Origin: JACQFK01 sp964619955
GTDB lineage: Bacteria; Planctomycetota; MHYJ01; JACPRB01
Direction: 5' to 3'
DNA: 64,000 nt
Assembly: GCA_964619955.1 (NCBI GenBank)
Contig: CAZUJF010000002.1
Coordinates: forward strand, 1-64,000
Positions 57,254 to 64,000 of this stretch are shown here, in pieces. The translations under genes and the position numbers were made by a program. Every line of letters begins with the position of its first letter. Within the stretch, counting starts at the first letter, position 1. The notes beneath the pieces are model-generated. The model saw only the letters and a program-made list of their open reading frames with translations, had not been told where the DNA came from and searched no databases.

Positions 57254-58185
57254 TGCAGCTCCGCGCCGCCTGTTACGGGAAGGTCCCCATCCACGGCGAT
57301 TTCATCCGCCACAACGTGGCGGGCCCGGAGGTCGACCTCCTGGACCAGTGGCTCCAGAACGGGATCGTCGCCTCGCACGCGCCGCTGGGGTCCGGCTGGG
57401 ACGCCGCCTTCGACGCGACGCGGCTTCAGCGCTTCCTCTTCCAGCCCCCGCAGACCGGAAAGGTCGTCGCGGGGGTCCTGACGGCCTCCAAGGACCGGCC
57501 GGGCCGGCGCTTCTTCTTCATCGTCCACACCGTGATCGATCCCGCCTCGCTCGGCGCCGAGGCGACGCTGCTGCCGGCGGTGCTCTCCTCGTTCTTCGAC
57601 GCCGCCGAGCAGGAGGCCCTCTCCGGATGGCAGGGCCGGGACCTCAAGGGCTTCCTCGGGCGCATCGACGCCCTGTCGCTGCCGAAGGGGCTGGACGAGG
57701 CGAAGAAGGCGATCGTGTCGTTCGTCGCCGGGCGTCCTGCGCAGGAGGTCTGGCAGGACATGTTCGGCGCGCCGGACGACCCGCGGAAATACCTGCTCGT
57801 CCACAACCTGGTCGAGACGTTCAAGGCCTCCCCGGTGCCCAAATACGCCCTGCGTTTTCCCAAGATGAGCGGGGCGCCCGAGGTCTCGTTCTGGCTGGAG
57901 CTGCTGCGGAAGCTGGGCCGGCGCAAGGGGCTGCCGACGCTGACGCTCTGGGGGCCGGACGCGGCGGGCGCCGCGCCCGGGCTCACGGTCCTCTTCGACG
58001 ACCTGAAGGCGAATTATTTCCTGCCGCTCTGGTGGCCCGGGCGCAAGAGCAGCCTGCTCTTTCCGCTCGCGGAGGCCGCCGCCGCGGCGGATCCCCGGGT
58101 GCAGCAGGCGAAGGGGCGCTACGGCCCGCTGCTGGACGACGGGGCGCTGCGCCTCTCGGCCCTCCTCAGCGGATTGACCGCGTGA
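57253..58185 (+). CDS. tagF: T6SS-associated protein TagF (DUF2094)
   Basis: A 310-residue TagF. The start LRAACYGKVPIHGDFIRHNV and LLDQWLQNGIV are diagnostic, followed by FFIVHTVIDPAS and LTVLFDDLKANYFLPLWWPG near the end. In Pseudomonas TagF represses T6SS assembly through Fha, independently of or fused to the phosphatase PppA. No phosphatase domain is attached here. ATG 57253 overlaps the tssM stop (TGATG). Confidence 0.92.
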   Translation: MQLRAACYGKVPIHGDFIRHNVAGPEVDLLDQWLQNGIVASHAPLGSGWDAAFDATRLQRFLFQPPQTGKVVAGVLTASKDRPGRRFFFIVHTVIDPASLGAEATLLPAVLSSFFDAAEQEALSGWQGRDLKGFLGRIDALSLPKGLDEAKKAIVSFVAGRPAQEVWQDMFGAPDDPRKYLLVHNLVETFKASPVPKYALRFPKMSGAPEVSFWLELLRKLGRRKGLPTLTLWGPDAAGAAPGLTVLFDDLKANYFLPLWWPGRKSSLLFPLAEAAAAADPRVQQAKGRYGPLLDDGALRLSALLSGLTA

Positions 58186-58204
58186 GCCGCCGCCGTGAAA
58201 TCGG

Positions 58205-58233
58205 TTGCTTTGCCCCACGGGGATTTTTATCCT
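58205..58233 (+). promoter_or_regulatory. Possible internal promoter before tssA (TTGCTT-N17-TATCCT)
   Basis: The 100-base gap after tagF is the largest in the operon. TTGCTT at 58205-58210 and TATCCT at 58228-58233 match four of six bases each. The leader would carry AAGGAGG, seven bases before GTG 58286. Confidence 0.4.
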
Positions 58234-58285
58234 CAGCGGTTTCGGGCGGACGGGCCGCGGGCCGCCGCATCAAGGAGGGTGGATC

Positions 58286-59842
58286 GTGTCTGACCTGAGC
58301 GCGCTGGCCGCCCTGGGCCCGGCTCCGATCGCGGGCGAGAATCCGTCCGGCATCTCCGCCCGGTACGAGCCGGAGTTCGACAAACTTTCGACCGAGATCG
58401 CCAAGCTGGAGTCCGTCGAAGGAAAGTCCTCGATCCACTGGGACAAGGTGGTGGAGGCCTCCACCGCGCTGCTCGCGAAATCGAAGGACCTTCTGGTCTC
58501 CTCCTATCTGACGATGGGCCTGCTCCAGGAGGACGGCTACGCCGGCCTGTCCACGGGCATCGTCTTGTGCCGGGACTTCCTGAACGGTTTCTGGGAGAAC
58601 CTCTTTCCGGAGAAGGCCCGTCTGCGGGCGCGCGCTCAGGCCCTGCAGTGGATGGGGGAGCGGCTGCCGCCCGTGCTCCAGGAGAAGGGCGACGCGTCGA
58701 AGTCGGACAAGGAGCCGCTCCAGGCGGCCGTCGCCGCGCTGAACGAGATCATCGCCCTCTGCGGGCAGAAGTTCGAGGAGGGCGGGCCGAGCCTGGGCGA
58801 ACTGCTCAGCGCCGTCGAGTACAAGCTCGCCTCCGTGCCCGCGGACGCCCCGCCGCCCTCGAGCGAGCCCGCGCCGTCGGAGTCGGGCGGGTCTTCGGAT
58901 TCCTCCTCGAGTTCGGCGGCTCCGGAAGCCCCTCCCCCTCCGAAGGAGATGGACTCCCCGGACGCGGCGCGCGAGGCGCTCGCGGAGATGAAGGAGCGGC
59001 GGATCAAGGCCGCGACGCTGCTGCGGGAGGCGAATCCCGCCGACCCGCTGCCCTACCGGCTGCTGCGGGCGGCGGTCTGGGAGGATCTCTTCGAGGCGCC
59101 CCCGTCGAAGGACGGGGTGAGCGAGGCCTCGGGGGGCGACGCCTCCTTCGCCCAGCAGATGGAGGAGAAGCTCGAAAAGGGCGACTACGCCCCGGTGATC
59201 GCGGAGTGCGAGGCGAAGCTGCCCCCGGACCGTCTCTGGCTGGACCTGAACTTCCTCGTCTTCCGCGCCATGGAGGGCCTGGGCCGGCCCTATGCGGCGG
59301 CCCGGCGGGCGCTGGGGGACGAAGTGGCGCGGCTCGCGCGCTCGCTGCCCGCGCTGCTGGAGCAGAAATTCGCGGACGGGACGCCGATGGCGTCCGAAGC
59401 GGCGCGGCTCTGGATCCAGCACGAGCTGGGCGCGCTGCCCGCGAAGGGCGGCGGGGCCGCGGGCGGGCTGGAGGCCGCGGTGGCCGAGGCCCGGAAGCTG
59501 GTGGCGCGGAAGAGCTTCCCCGAGGCGGCGGCGCTGCTGCAGAAGGAGTCGCGGGCCGGGGCGGAGCGCCGCGACCGCTTCCGGGGGCGGCTGTATCTGG
59601 CGAAGCTGTGCGCGGAGGCGGGACGCCCCGACCTGGCGCAGCCCCAGCTGGAGGGGCTCGACGAGGAGGCCCGCCGCTTCTCGCTGGAGGAGTGGGAGCC
59701 TTCGCTGGCGGCGGAGATCGCGCGGGAGCTCTGGAAGTGCCACAAGGCGTCCCCGACCCCGGAGAAGGCCGCGGAATTCCTGGCCCGGCTCTGCCGGCTG
59801 GACCTTTCCGCGGCGCTGGCGTTCGAAGCGACCAAAAAATGA
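58286..59842 (+). CDS. tssA: T6SS protein TssA
   Basis: A 518-residue TssA. The N-terminal ImpA domain has LGPAPIAGENPSGISARYEP then IHWDKVVEASTALLAKSKDL, LLQEDGYAGLSTGI and FWENLFPEKARLRARAQAL. A Ser/Pro-rich linker (about 190-225) leads to a long helical C-terminal domain of the VasJ-like type (LREANPADPLPYRLLRAA, FVFRAMEGLGRPYAAARRAL-like repeats). It caps sheath and tube polymerisation. The GTG start is fixed by AAGGAGG seven bases upstream. Confidence 0.92.
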   Translation: MSDLSALAALGPAPIAGENPSGISARYEPEFDKLSTEIAKLESVEGKSSIHWDKVVEASTALLAKSKDLLVSSYLTMGLLQEDGYAGLSTGIVLCRDFLNGFWENLFPEKARLRARAQALQWMGERLPPVLQEKGDASKSDKEPLQAAVAALNEIIALCGQKFEEGGPSLGELLSAVEYKLASVPADAPPPSSEPAPSESGGSSDSSSSSAAPEAPPPPKEMDSPDAAREALAEMKERRIKAATLLREANPADPLPYRLLRAAVWEDLFEAPPSKDGVSEASGGDASFAQQMEEKLEKGDYAPVIAECEAKLPPDRLWLDLNFLVFRAMEGLGRPYAAARRALGDEVARLARSLPALLEQKFADGTPMASEAARLWIQHELGALPAKGGGAAGGLEAAVAEARKLVARKSFPEAAALLQKESRAGAERRDRFRGRLYLAKLCAEAGRPDLAQPQLEGLDEEARRFSLEEWEPSLAAEIARELWKCHKASPTPEKAAEFLARLCRLDLSAALAFEATKK

Positions 59843-59852
59843 CCCCGGCGGG

Positions 59853-59858
59853 TATGAT
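59853..59858 (+). promoter_or_regulatory. Possible -10 box (TATGAT) before tssB
   Basis: TATGAT lies 28 bases before the tssB ATG, and the AGGAGGA site (59873-59879) falls between them. A local promoter would allow extra expression of the abundant sheath and tube proteins. The -35 match is poor. Confidence 0.35.
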
Positions 59859-59886
59859 CTTAGGCCTGTAAGAGGAGGATTTGAGA

Positions 59887-60378
59887 ATGGCAAAGGAAGG
59901 ATCCGTCGCTCCGCGGGAGCGCGTCAACATCGTCTACAAGCCGGCCACGGGGGACGCCACCGAGGAGAAGGAGCTGCCCTTCAAGATGCTGGTGATGGGC
60001 GACTTCACGGGGCGCACGGACGACCGCGCGCTGGAGGACCGGAAGCCGGTCAACATCGACAAGGACAACTTCAACGACGTCATGCGCAGCATGAAGCTGA
60101 ACGCGACCTTCAACGTCGCCAACACGCTCTCCGGCAAGGAGGGCGAGGAAATGCCGGTGAAGCTGAAGTTCGAGACCCTCAAGGACATGGAGCCGGAGGC
60201 GGTCGCCAAGCAGATCCCCGAGCTGCAGAAGCTGCTCGAGTTGCGCGACACGCTGACGGCCCTGAAGGGCCCCCTCGGCAACCTCCCGGAATTCCGGAAG
60301 AAGATCCAGTCGCTGGTGGCGGACCCCGCGGCGCGCGAGAAGCTCATGAAGGAGCTGGGTCTCGAGGAAAAGAAGTAG
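59887..60378 (+). CDS. tssB: T6SS contractile sheath small subunit TssB
   Basis: A 163-residue TssB (VipA). Diagnostic parts are RVNIVYKPATGDATEEKELP and KMLVMGDFTGR, then the sheath strand LKFETLKDMEPEAVAKQIPE and LQKLLELRDTLTALKGPLGN. It forms the contractile sheath with TssC. AGGAGGA lies seven bases before ATG 59887, one of the strongest ribosome sites here, consistent with high expression. Confidence 0.96.
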   Translation: MAKEGSVAPRERVNIVYKPATGDATEEKELPFKMLVMGDFTGRTDDRALEDRKPVNIDKDNFNDVMRSMKLNATFNVANTLSGKEGEEMPVKLKFETLKDMEPEAVAKQIPELQKLLELRDTLTALKGPLGNLPEFRKKIQSLVADPAAREKLMKELGLEEKK

Positions 60379-60416
60379 TCCGGTCCTTACCTTGAACGAT
60401 AAAGGAGATTTTTGAC

Positions 60417-61898
60417 ATGGCGGACGCCCAGGAACAGGCCAAGCAGTCCTCCGCCGAGGCCGCGGCGGGGTCCATCCTCGACGACATCATGGTCCAGACC
60501 AAGCTCAAGCCCAGCGACGAGGGGTACGACGTCGCCAAGAAAGGCGTGCAGGCGTTCATCGCGGCCCTGGTCGCGCCCACGGGCGCGGGCCAGAAGGCCG
60601 ACAAGAAGATGGTCGACTCCATGATCTCCGAGATCGACGCGAAGATCTCGAAGCAGCTCGACCAGGTGATGCATCAGCAGGCCTTCCAGAAGCTGGAATC
60701 CGCCTGGCGCGGCATCAAGCTGCTCGTGGACCGCACGGATTTCCGCGAGAGCAACAAGGTCAACCTGCTGAACTGCTCCAAGGACGACCTGCTGGCCGAC
60801 TTCGAGGACTCCCCCGAGGTGGTCAAGAGCGGCCTCTACAAGACGGCCTACACCGGCGAGTTCGGGCAGTTCGGCGGCGAGCCCTACGGGGCGATCGTGG
60901 CCAACTACGACTTCGGGCCCGGCCCCCAGGACATCGCGCTGCTGCAGAAGCTCGCGAGCGTGGCGACGATGTCGCACGCGCCGTTCATCGCGAACGCGGG
61001 ACCCAAGTTCTTCGGGCTCGACAACTACCTCAAGCTGCCCAACCTCAAGGACCTCAAGTCGATCTTCGAGGGGCCCCAGTACGCCAAGTGGCAGTCCTTC
61101 CGCGAGTCGGAGGATTCCCGCAGCGTCGCGCTCTGCGTGCCGCGCTTCCTCCTGCGCCTCCCGTACGGGCCGAACACGGTGCCCGTCAAGTCCTTCAATT
61201 ACGAGGAGGACGTGAAGGCCACGCACAACGACTACCTCTGGGGATCGAGCTCCTTCGCGTTCGCCACGAAGCTGGCCGACAGCTTCGCGAAGTACCGCAT
61301 GTGCGCGAACATCATCGGCCCGACGTCGGGCGGCGCGGTCGAGGACCTGCCGCTCCACCAGTTCGAGTCCATGGGCGAGATCGAGACGAAGGTCCCCACG
61401 GAGATCCTCGTCTCCGAACGGCGCGAGTTCGAGCTGGCCGAGGAGGGCTTCGTGGCCCTCTCGTTCCGCAAGGGCTCGGACAACGCCTGCTTCTTCTCCG
61501 CCAACTCCTGCCAGAAGCCCAAGAAGTTCGGCACGAGCAAGGAGGCGAAGGATGCGGAGCTCAACTACCGCCTGAGCACGCAGCTCCCCTACCTCTTCGT
61601 GATCAACCGCCTGGCGCACTACATCAAGGTGCTCCAGCGCGAGCAGATCGGCAGCTGGAAGGAGAAGGACGACCTCCAGCGCGAGCTGAACAAGTGGATC
61701 TCCCAGTACGTCGTGGACATGGACAACCCGAGCCCCTCGGTCCGGAGCCGCTGCCCCCTGCGGTCGGCGCAGATCACCGTCGAGGACGTCCCGGGCGAGG
61801 CGGGCTGGTACAAGGTCGACATGAAGGTGCGGCCCCACTTCAAGTACATGGGGGCCTTTTTCACGCTTTCGCTGGTGGGCAAACTCGATAAGAAGTAA
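60417..61898 (+). CDS. tssC: T6SS contractile sheath large subunit TssC
   Basis: A 493-residue TssC (VipB). Diagnostic parts are VMHQQAFQKLESAWRGIKLL near residue 85, GEFGQFGGEPYGAIVANYDF, MSHAPFIANAGPKFFGL, PRFLLRLPYG, then CANIIGPTSGGAVEDLPLHQ. The C-terminus is the beta-handshake region that links sheath subunits. AAAGGAG precedes the ATG by about nine bases. This is the full-length partner of TssB; two diverged relatives are encoded at 44854-47796. Confidence 0.97.
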   Translation: MADAQEQAKQSSAEAAAGSILDDIMVQTKLKPSDEGYDVAKKGVQAFIAALVAPTGAGQKADKKMVDSMISEIDAKISKQLDQVMHQQAFQKLESAWRGIKLLVDRTDFRESNKVNLLNCSKDDLLADFEDSPEVVKSGLYKTAYTGEFGQFGGEPYGAIVANYDFGPGPQDIALLQKLASVATMSHAPFIANAGPKFFGLDNYLKLPNLKDLKSIFEGPQYAKWQSFRESEDSRSVALCVPRFLLRLPYGPNTVPVKSFNYEEDVKATHNDYLWGSSSFAFATKLADSFAKYRMCANIIGPTSGGAVEDLPLHQFESMGEIETKVPTEILVSERREFELAEEGFVALSFRKGSDNACFFSANSCQKPKKFGTSKEAKDAELNYRLSTQLPYLFVINRLAHYIKVLQREQIGSWKEKDDLQRELNKWISQYVVDMDNPSPSVRSRCPLRSAQITVEDVPGEAGWYKVDMKVRPHFKYMGAFFTLSLVGKLDKK

Positions 61899-61990
61899 CG
61901 TTCGGACGGGATAGCCGTCCCATTCCCATGTGTCCCCGCGCGGCGGGGGCGCCGGATGGAAGAGGAACTCTTAATTAGGAGCGTCATGAC

Positions 61991-62461
61991 ATGGCCGGTG
62001 GATTGAAGGCGTACATCAAGATCGGGAAGCTCGCGGGCGAGTCGATGAAGAAGCCCCGCGCGGACAAGGGGTTCTCGGACCTGCTCTCCGTCACGCTGGG
62101 CGGCAGCTGCAACTGGGACTTCGCCCAGGAAGCCCAGCCCACGCGGCTCGTCGGCTTCTCGGGCGTCTCCGTCACGAAGTACGTGAACGGCTCGACCCCC
62201 ATCCTGCTGATCGGCTGCCTCAAGGAGAAGCTGATCAAGGAGGTCGAGATCATCATCGAGGACGACAAGGGCGAGGACTTCATCTACATCCGCCTGAAGG
62301 AGGAGGTCCGCATCTGCAGCGACTCCATCTCCTTCAGCGGCTCCGAGATGCTCGAGAACATCACCTTCGCCGGCAAGGTCATGGAGATCGAGCACAAGGC
62401 GAAGAACAAGAAGGACGACATCAAGTGGGCCGACATCCAGCAGAAGGGCGCTGAGATCTAG
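61991..62461 (+). CDS. hcp: T6SS tube protein Hcp (TssD)
   Basis: A 156-residue Hcp. Hallmarks are AYIKIGKLAGESMKK, LLSVTLGGSCNWDFAQ and a C-terminal strand pair ENITFAGKVMEIEHKAKNKK. Hexamer rings of Hcp form the inner tube and carry effectors. The leader of 92 bases contains small hairpins and GGAG before ATG 61991. A 14-bp hairpin follows the gene and may stabilise or partly terminate its message. Confidence 0.95.
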   Translation: MAGGLKAYIKIGKLAGESMKKPRADKGFSDLLSVTLGGSCNWDFAQEAQPTRLVGFSGVSVTKYVNGSTPILLIGCLKEKLIKEVEIIIEDDKGEDFIYIRLKEEVRICSDSISFSGSEMLENITFAGKVMEIEHKAKNKKDDIKWADIQQKGAEI

Positions 62462-62477
62462 TTTTTTCCCGAGCCGC

Positions 62478-62508
62478 CCGTCCCGGCCCCGTCGCGGGGC
62501 CGGGACGG
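62478..62508 (+). terminator. Strong hairpin after hcp
   Basis: A perfect 14-bp GC-rich stem (62478-62491 with 62495-62508) closes the three-base loop TCG. No U-tract follows. It lies between hcp and tssE and could partly end transcription or protect the 3' end of the upstream mRNA, raising Hcp above the baseplate proteins. Confidence 0.55.
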
Positions 62509-62525
62509 CGGCCGGATCCCCCCTC

Positions 62526-62939
62526 ATGTCCTCCGACCGCTCCCTGTTCGAACGCCTCGCCCGGCCGGCCGGTCCGGGGGGGCGGAGCGCCGTCCGGAGC
62601 GGCGCGGAGCTGGCCCGCTCGGTGCTCCGCAACCTCCAGCGCATCCTCAACTCGCGGCTGGGCGCCTCCATGGCCCAGCCGGATCTCGGCATGCCCGCCC
62701 CCTCCGACGTCGCGCAGGCGGCCCCGGACGCGGTGGTCCTCGTGATGAAGAACCTGCGCGCCTGTATCGAAAAATACGAGCCGCGGCTCGCGTCGGTGGA
62801 CATCGCGCACGTGGAGGCGGCCGACGACGTGCTCAGCCTGCGCTTCCAGATCACCGGCCGGCTGACCGGGCCCGACGGCACGACGCTGAGTTTCGACACC
62901 CTGGTCGGCCCGAGCGGCCGGATCCTGCTTCAGGGCTGA
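62526..62939 (+). CDS. tssE: T6SS baseplate protein TssE (gp25-like)
   Basis: A 137-residue TssE. It shows the N-terminal SLFERLARP, the helix SVLRNLQRILNSRLGASMAQ, PDLGMPAPSD and LRACIEKYEPRLASVDI, the last part matching the EPR motif region of gp25-like proteins. It joins the sheath to the baseplate wedge. It precedes tssF by five bases. Confidence 0.93.
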   Translation: MSSDRSLFERLARPAGPGGRSAVRSGAELARSVLRNLQRILNSRLGASMAQPDLGMPAPSDVAQAAPDAVVLVMKNLRACIEKYEPRLASVDIAHVEAADDVLSLRFQITGRLTGPDGTTLSFDTLVGPSGRILLQG

Positions 62940-62944
62940 AAGAC

Positions 62945-64000
62945 GTGTTCAACAAGTACTACCAGGACGAGCTGGCCTACCTGCGGGAGCTCGGGCAGGA
63001 GTTCGCCCGGGCCAATCCCGAGGGCGCCCATTTCATCGGCGAGCCCGCCAGCGACCCCGACGTGGAGCGCCTGCTCGAGGGGTTCGCGTTCCTCACGGCC
63101 CGCATCCGGCAGAAACTCGACGACGAGGTCCCCGAGCTCACGCACGCGCTCCTGGAGATGTTCTGGCCGCATTACCTCCGCCCCCTGCCCTCGCTGACCA
63201 TCATGCAGTTCGAGGCGCTTCCGCAGGCGGCGAAGGAGACGCGGACGATCCCCCGGGGGACCGAGCTGCAGTCGGTGCCCGTGGACGGCACCCCCTGCCG
63301 CTTCCGCACCACGGCGGAGGCGGTGCTGCAGCCGCTGGCCGTGGAGGCCGTCGCCCTGCGCACCGAGCAGCCTCCGCGCCTGTCGGTCCGCTTCCGTCTT
63401 CCCGAGGGCGTCCCGCCCGCGAAGCTCGGGCCGGGCCCGATCCGGCTCCACCTCGCCGGGGACGCGACGGCCTCCCGGGCGCTGTATCTCTGCCTGACGC
63501 ACCACCTGAAGAGGATCTCCGCGCAGGCCGCGGGCGGCCCGGCGGTCCCGCTCCCGGGGGCCTCCGTGAAACCCGCGGGCTTCGCCGACGGGGAGTACAT
63601 CCTCCCCTATTCCGCGGCGTCCTTTTCAGGCTTCCGGCACCTGCAGGAATACTTCGCGTACCCCGCCAAGTTCATGTTCGTCGACGTGGCGGGCCTCGGG
63701 GGCCTTTCCGCCCTGGGCGCCGCGACCTCCTTCGAGCTTCATTTCGAGCTGTCCCGCCTGCCGGAGAAGATGCCCCCGGTCGGCACCGCGAACGTGCTGC
63801 TGCACTGCGCCCCCGCGGTCAACCTCTTCCCCCACGACGCCGATCCGGTGAGGCTCGACCACACCCGGACGGAGTACAAGGTCCGCCCCTCGGGCGGCGA
63901 CACCACGCACTTCGAGATCTACTCGATCGAGAAGGTGTCCGGCGTGGCGCGGGGCACCGGGCGCTCCCGCGACTACCTGCCCTTCTACCGCTTCGCCCGC
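62945..64000 (+). CDS. tssF: T6SS baseplate protein TssF, 3' end outside the window
   Basis: The first 352 codons of TssF (family length about 580-620). It starts with GTG as VFNKYYQDELAYLRELGQEF; then come FARANPEGAHFIGEPASDPD and VERLLEGFAFLTARIRQKLD, all diagnostic. ALLEMFWPHYLRPLPSLTIM and IPRGTELQSVPV follow. The frame is open to the last base, so it is partial only because the window ends. tssG would be expected next. Confidence 0.96.
   Translation, partial: MFNKYYQDELAYLRELGQEFARANPEGAHFIGEPASDPDVERLLEGFAFLTARIRQKLDDEVPELTHALLEMFWPHYLRPLPSLTIMQFEALPQAAKETRTIPRGTELQSVPVDGTPCRFRTTAEAVLQPLAVEAVALRTEQPPRLSVRFRLPEGVPPAKLGPGPIRLHLAGDATASRALYLCLTHHLKRISAQAAGGPAVPLPGASVKPAGFADGEYILPYSAASFSGFRHLQEYFAYPAKFMFVDVAGLGGLSALGAATSFELHFELSRLPEKMPPVGTANVLLHCAPAVNLFPHDADPVRLDHTRTEYKVRPSGGDTTHFEIYSIEKVSGVARGTGRSRDYLPFYRFAR

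Noticed and set aside
44854..64000. vgrG, clpV/tssH, tssG, PAAR or effector genes
   Set aside because: I looked for their motifs (gp27/gp5 core, ClpV Walker motifs) and saw none before the window ends; they are probably beyond 64,000.

Overview
This is a 64 kb window of a GC-rich bacterial chromosome with almost no non-coding space. Reading frames commonly overlap by 1-4 bases (ATGA, GTGA, TGATG). The best guess is the phylum Planctomycetota or a close relative. The evidence is a neighbouring PSD1 (DUF1549/DUF1553) plus DUF1501 pair, a MoxR-DUF58-membrane protein cluster, HEAT-like secreted proteins, and many short conserved proteins without named families. The phylum is an inference from gene content; there is no rRNA or ribosomal protein here to prove it.

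Layout. 0.1-9.7 kb: a hybrid sensor kinase, a DUF2938 membrane protein, the PSD1/DUF1501 pair, an HDOD protein, a tethered TPR-like protein, and FmdB with a membrane protein. 9.7-11.2 kb: PAP2 phosphatase and rsmE. 11.3-17.2 kb: MoxR, DUF58 and a DUF4129-like membrane protein, then three secreted proteins. 17.2-19.8 kb: an NtrB/NtrC-like two-component pair. 19.8-22.2 kb: a lipid kinase, a PH-domain protein and an orphan DNA methyltransferase. 22.1-27.0 kb (minus strand): a compact operon pckG, ruvC, HPr-kinase-like gene, purC, nth. 27.1-35.3 kb (minus): a PfpI protein, and a branched-chain amino-acid ABC operon livKHMGF that runs on into a DegT aminotransferase and a methyltransferase. 35.4-38.1 kb: a binding-protein-like gene and gatCA. 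38.1-39.6 kb: an accessory-looking island with tRNA-Leu(UAA), nested inverted repeats, a lipoprotein, an orphan gene and two degenerate tRNA-like copies. 39.6-44.9 kb: a hydrolase, a lactonase-like protein, a deacetylase-like protein and a GT39-like membrane protein. 44.9-64.0 kb: a type VI secretion system (T6SS).

The T6SS has one long plus-strand operon: kinase-like gene, fha, tssJ, tssK, tssL, tssM, tagF, tssA, tssB, tssC, hcp, tssE, tssF. The last gene runs off the window. Divergent from it are a second TssC-like gene and a TssB-TssC fusion. No vgrG, clpV/tssH, tssG or PppA-type phosphatase is seen before the window ends.

The most unusual items are: (1) a LivG ABC ATPase whose nucleotide-binding domain is split by about 330 residues carrying two membrane helices and five tandem ~40-residue units; (2) the TssB-TssC fusion with an extra TssC; (3) a zinc-ribbon pseudokinase heading the T6SS operon; (4) a recurring layout in which a -10 box lies only 6-14 bases before the start codon, implying widespread leaderless or near-leaderless transcripts; (5) degenerate tRNA-Leu-like copies, one carrying a hairpin in its T arm, that flank an orphan gene.
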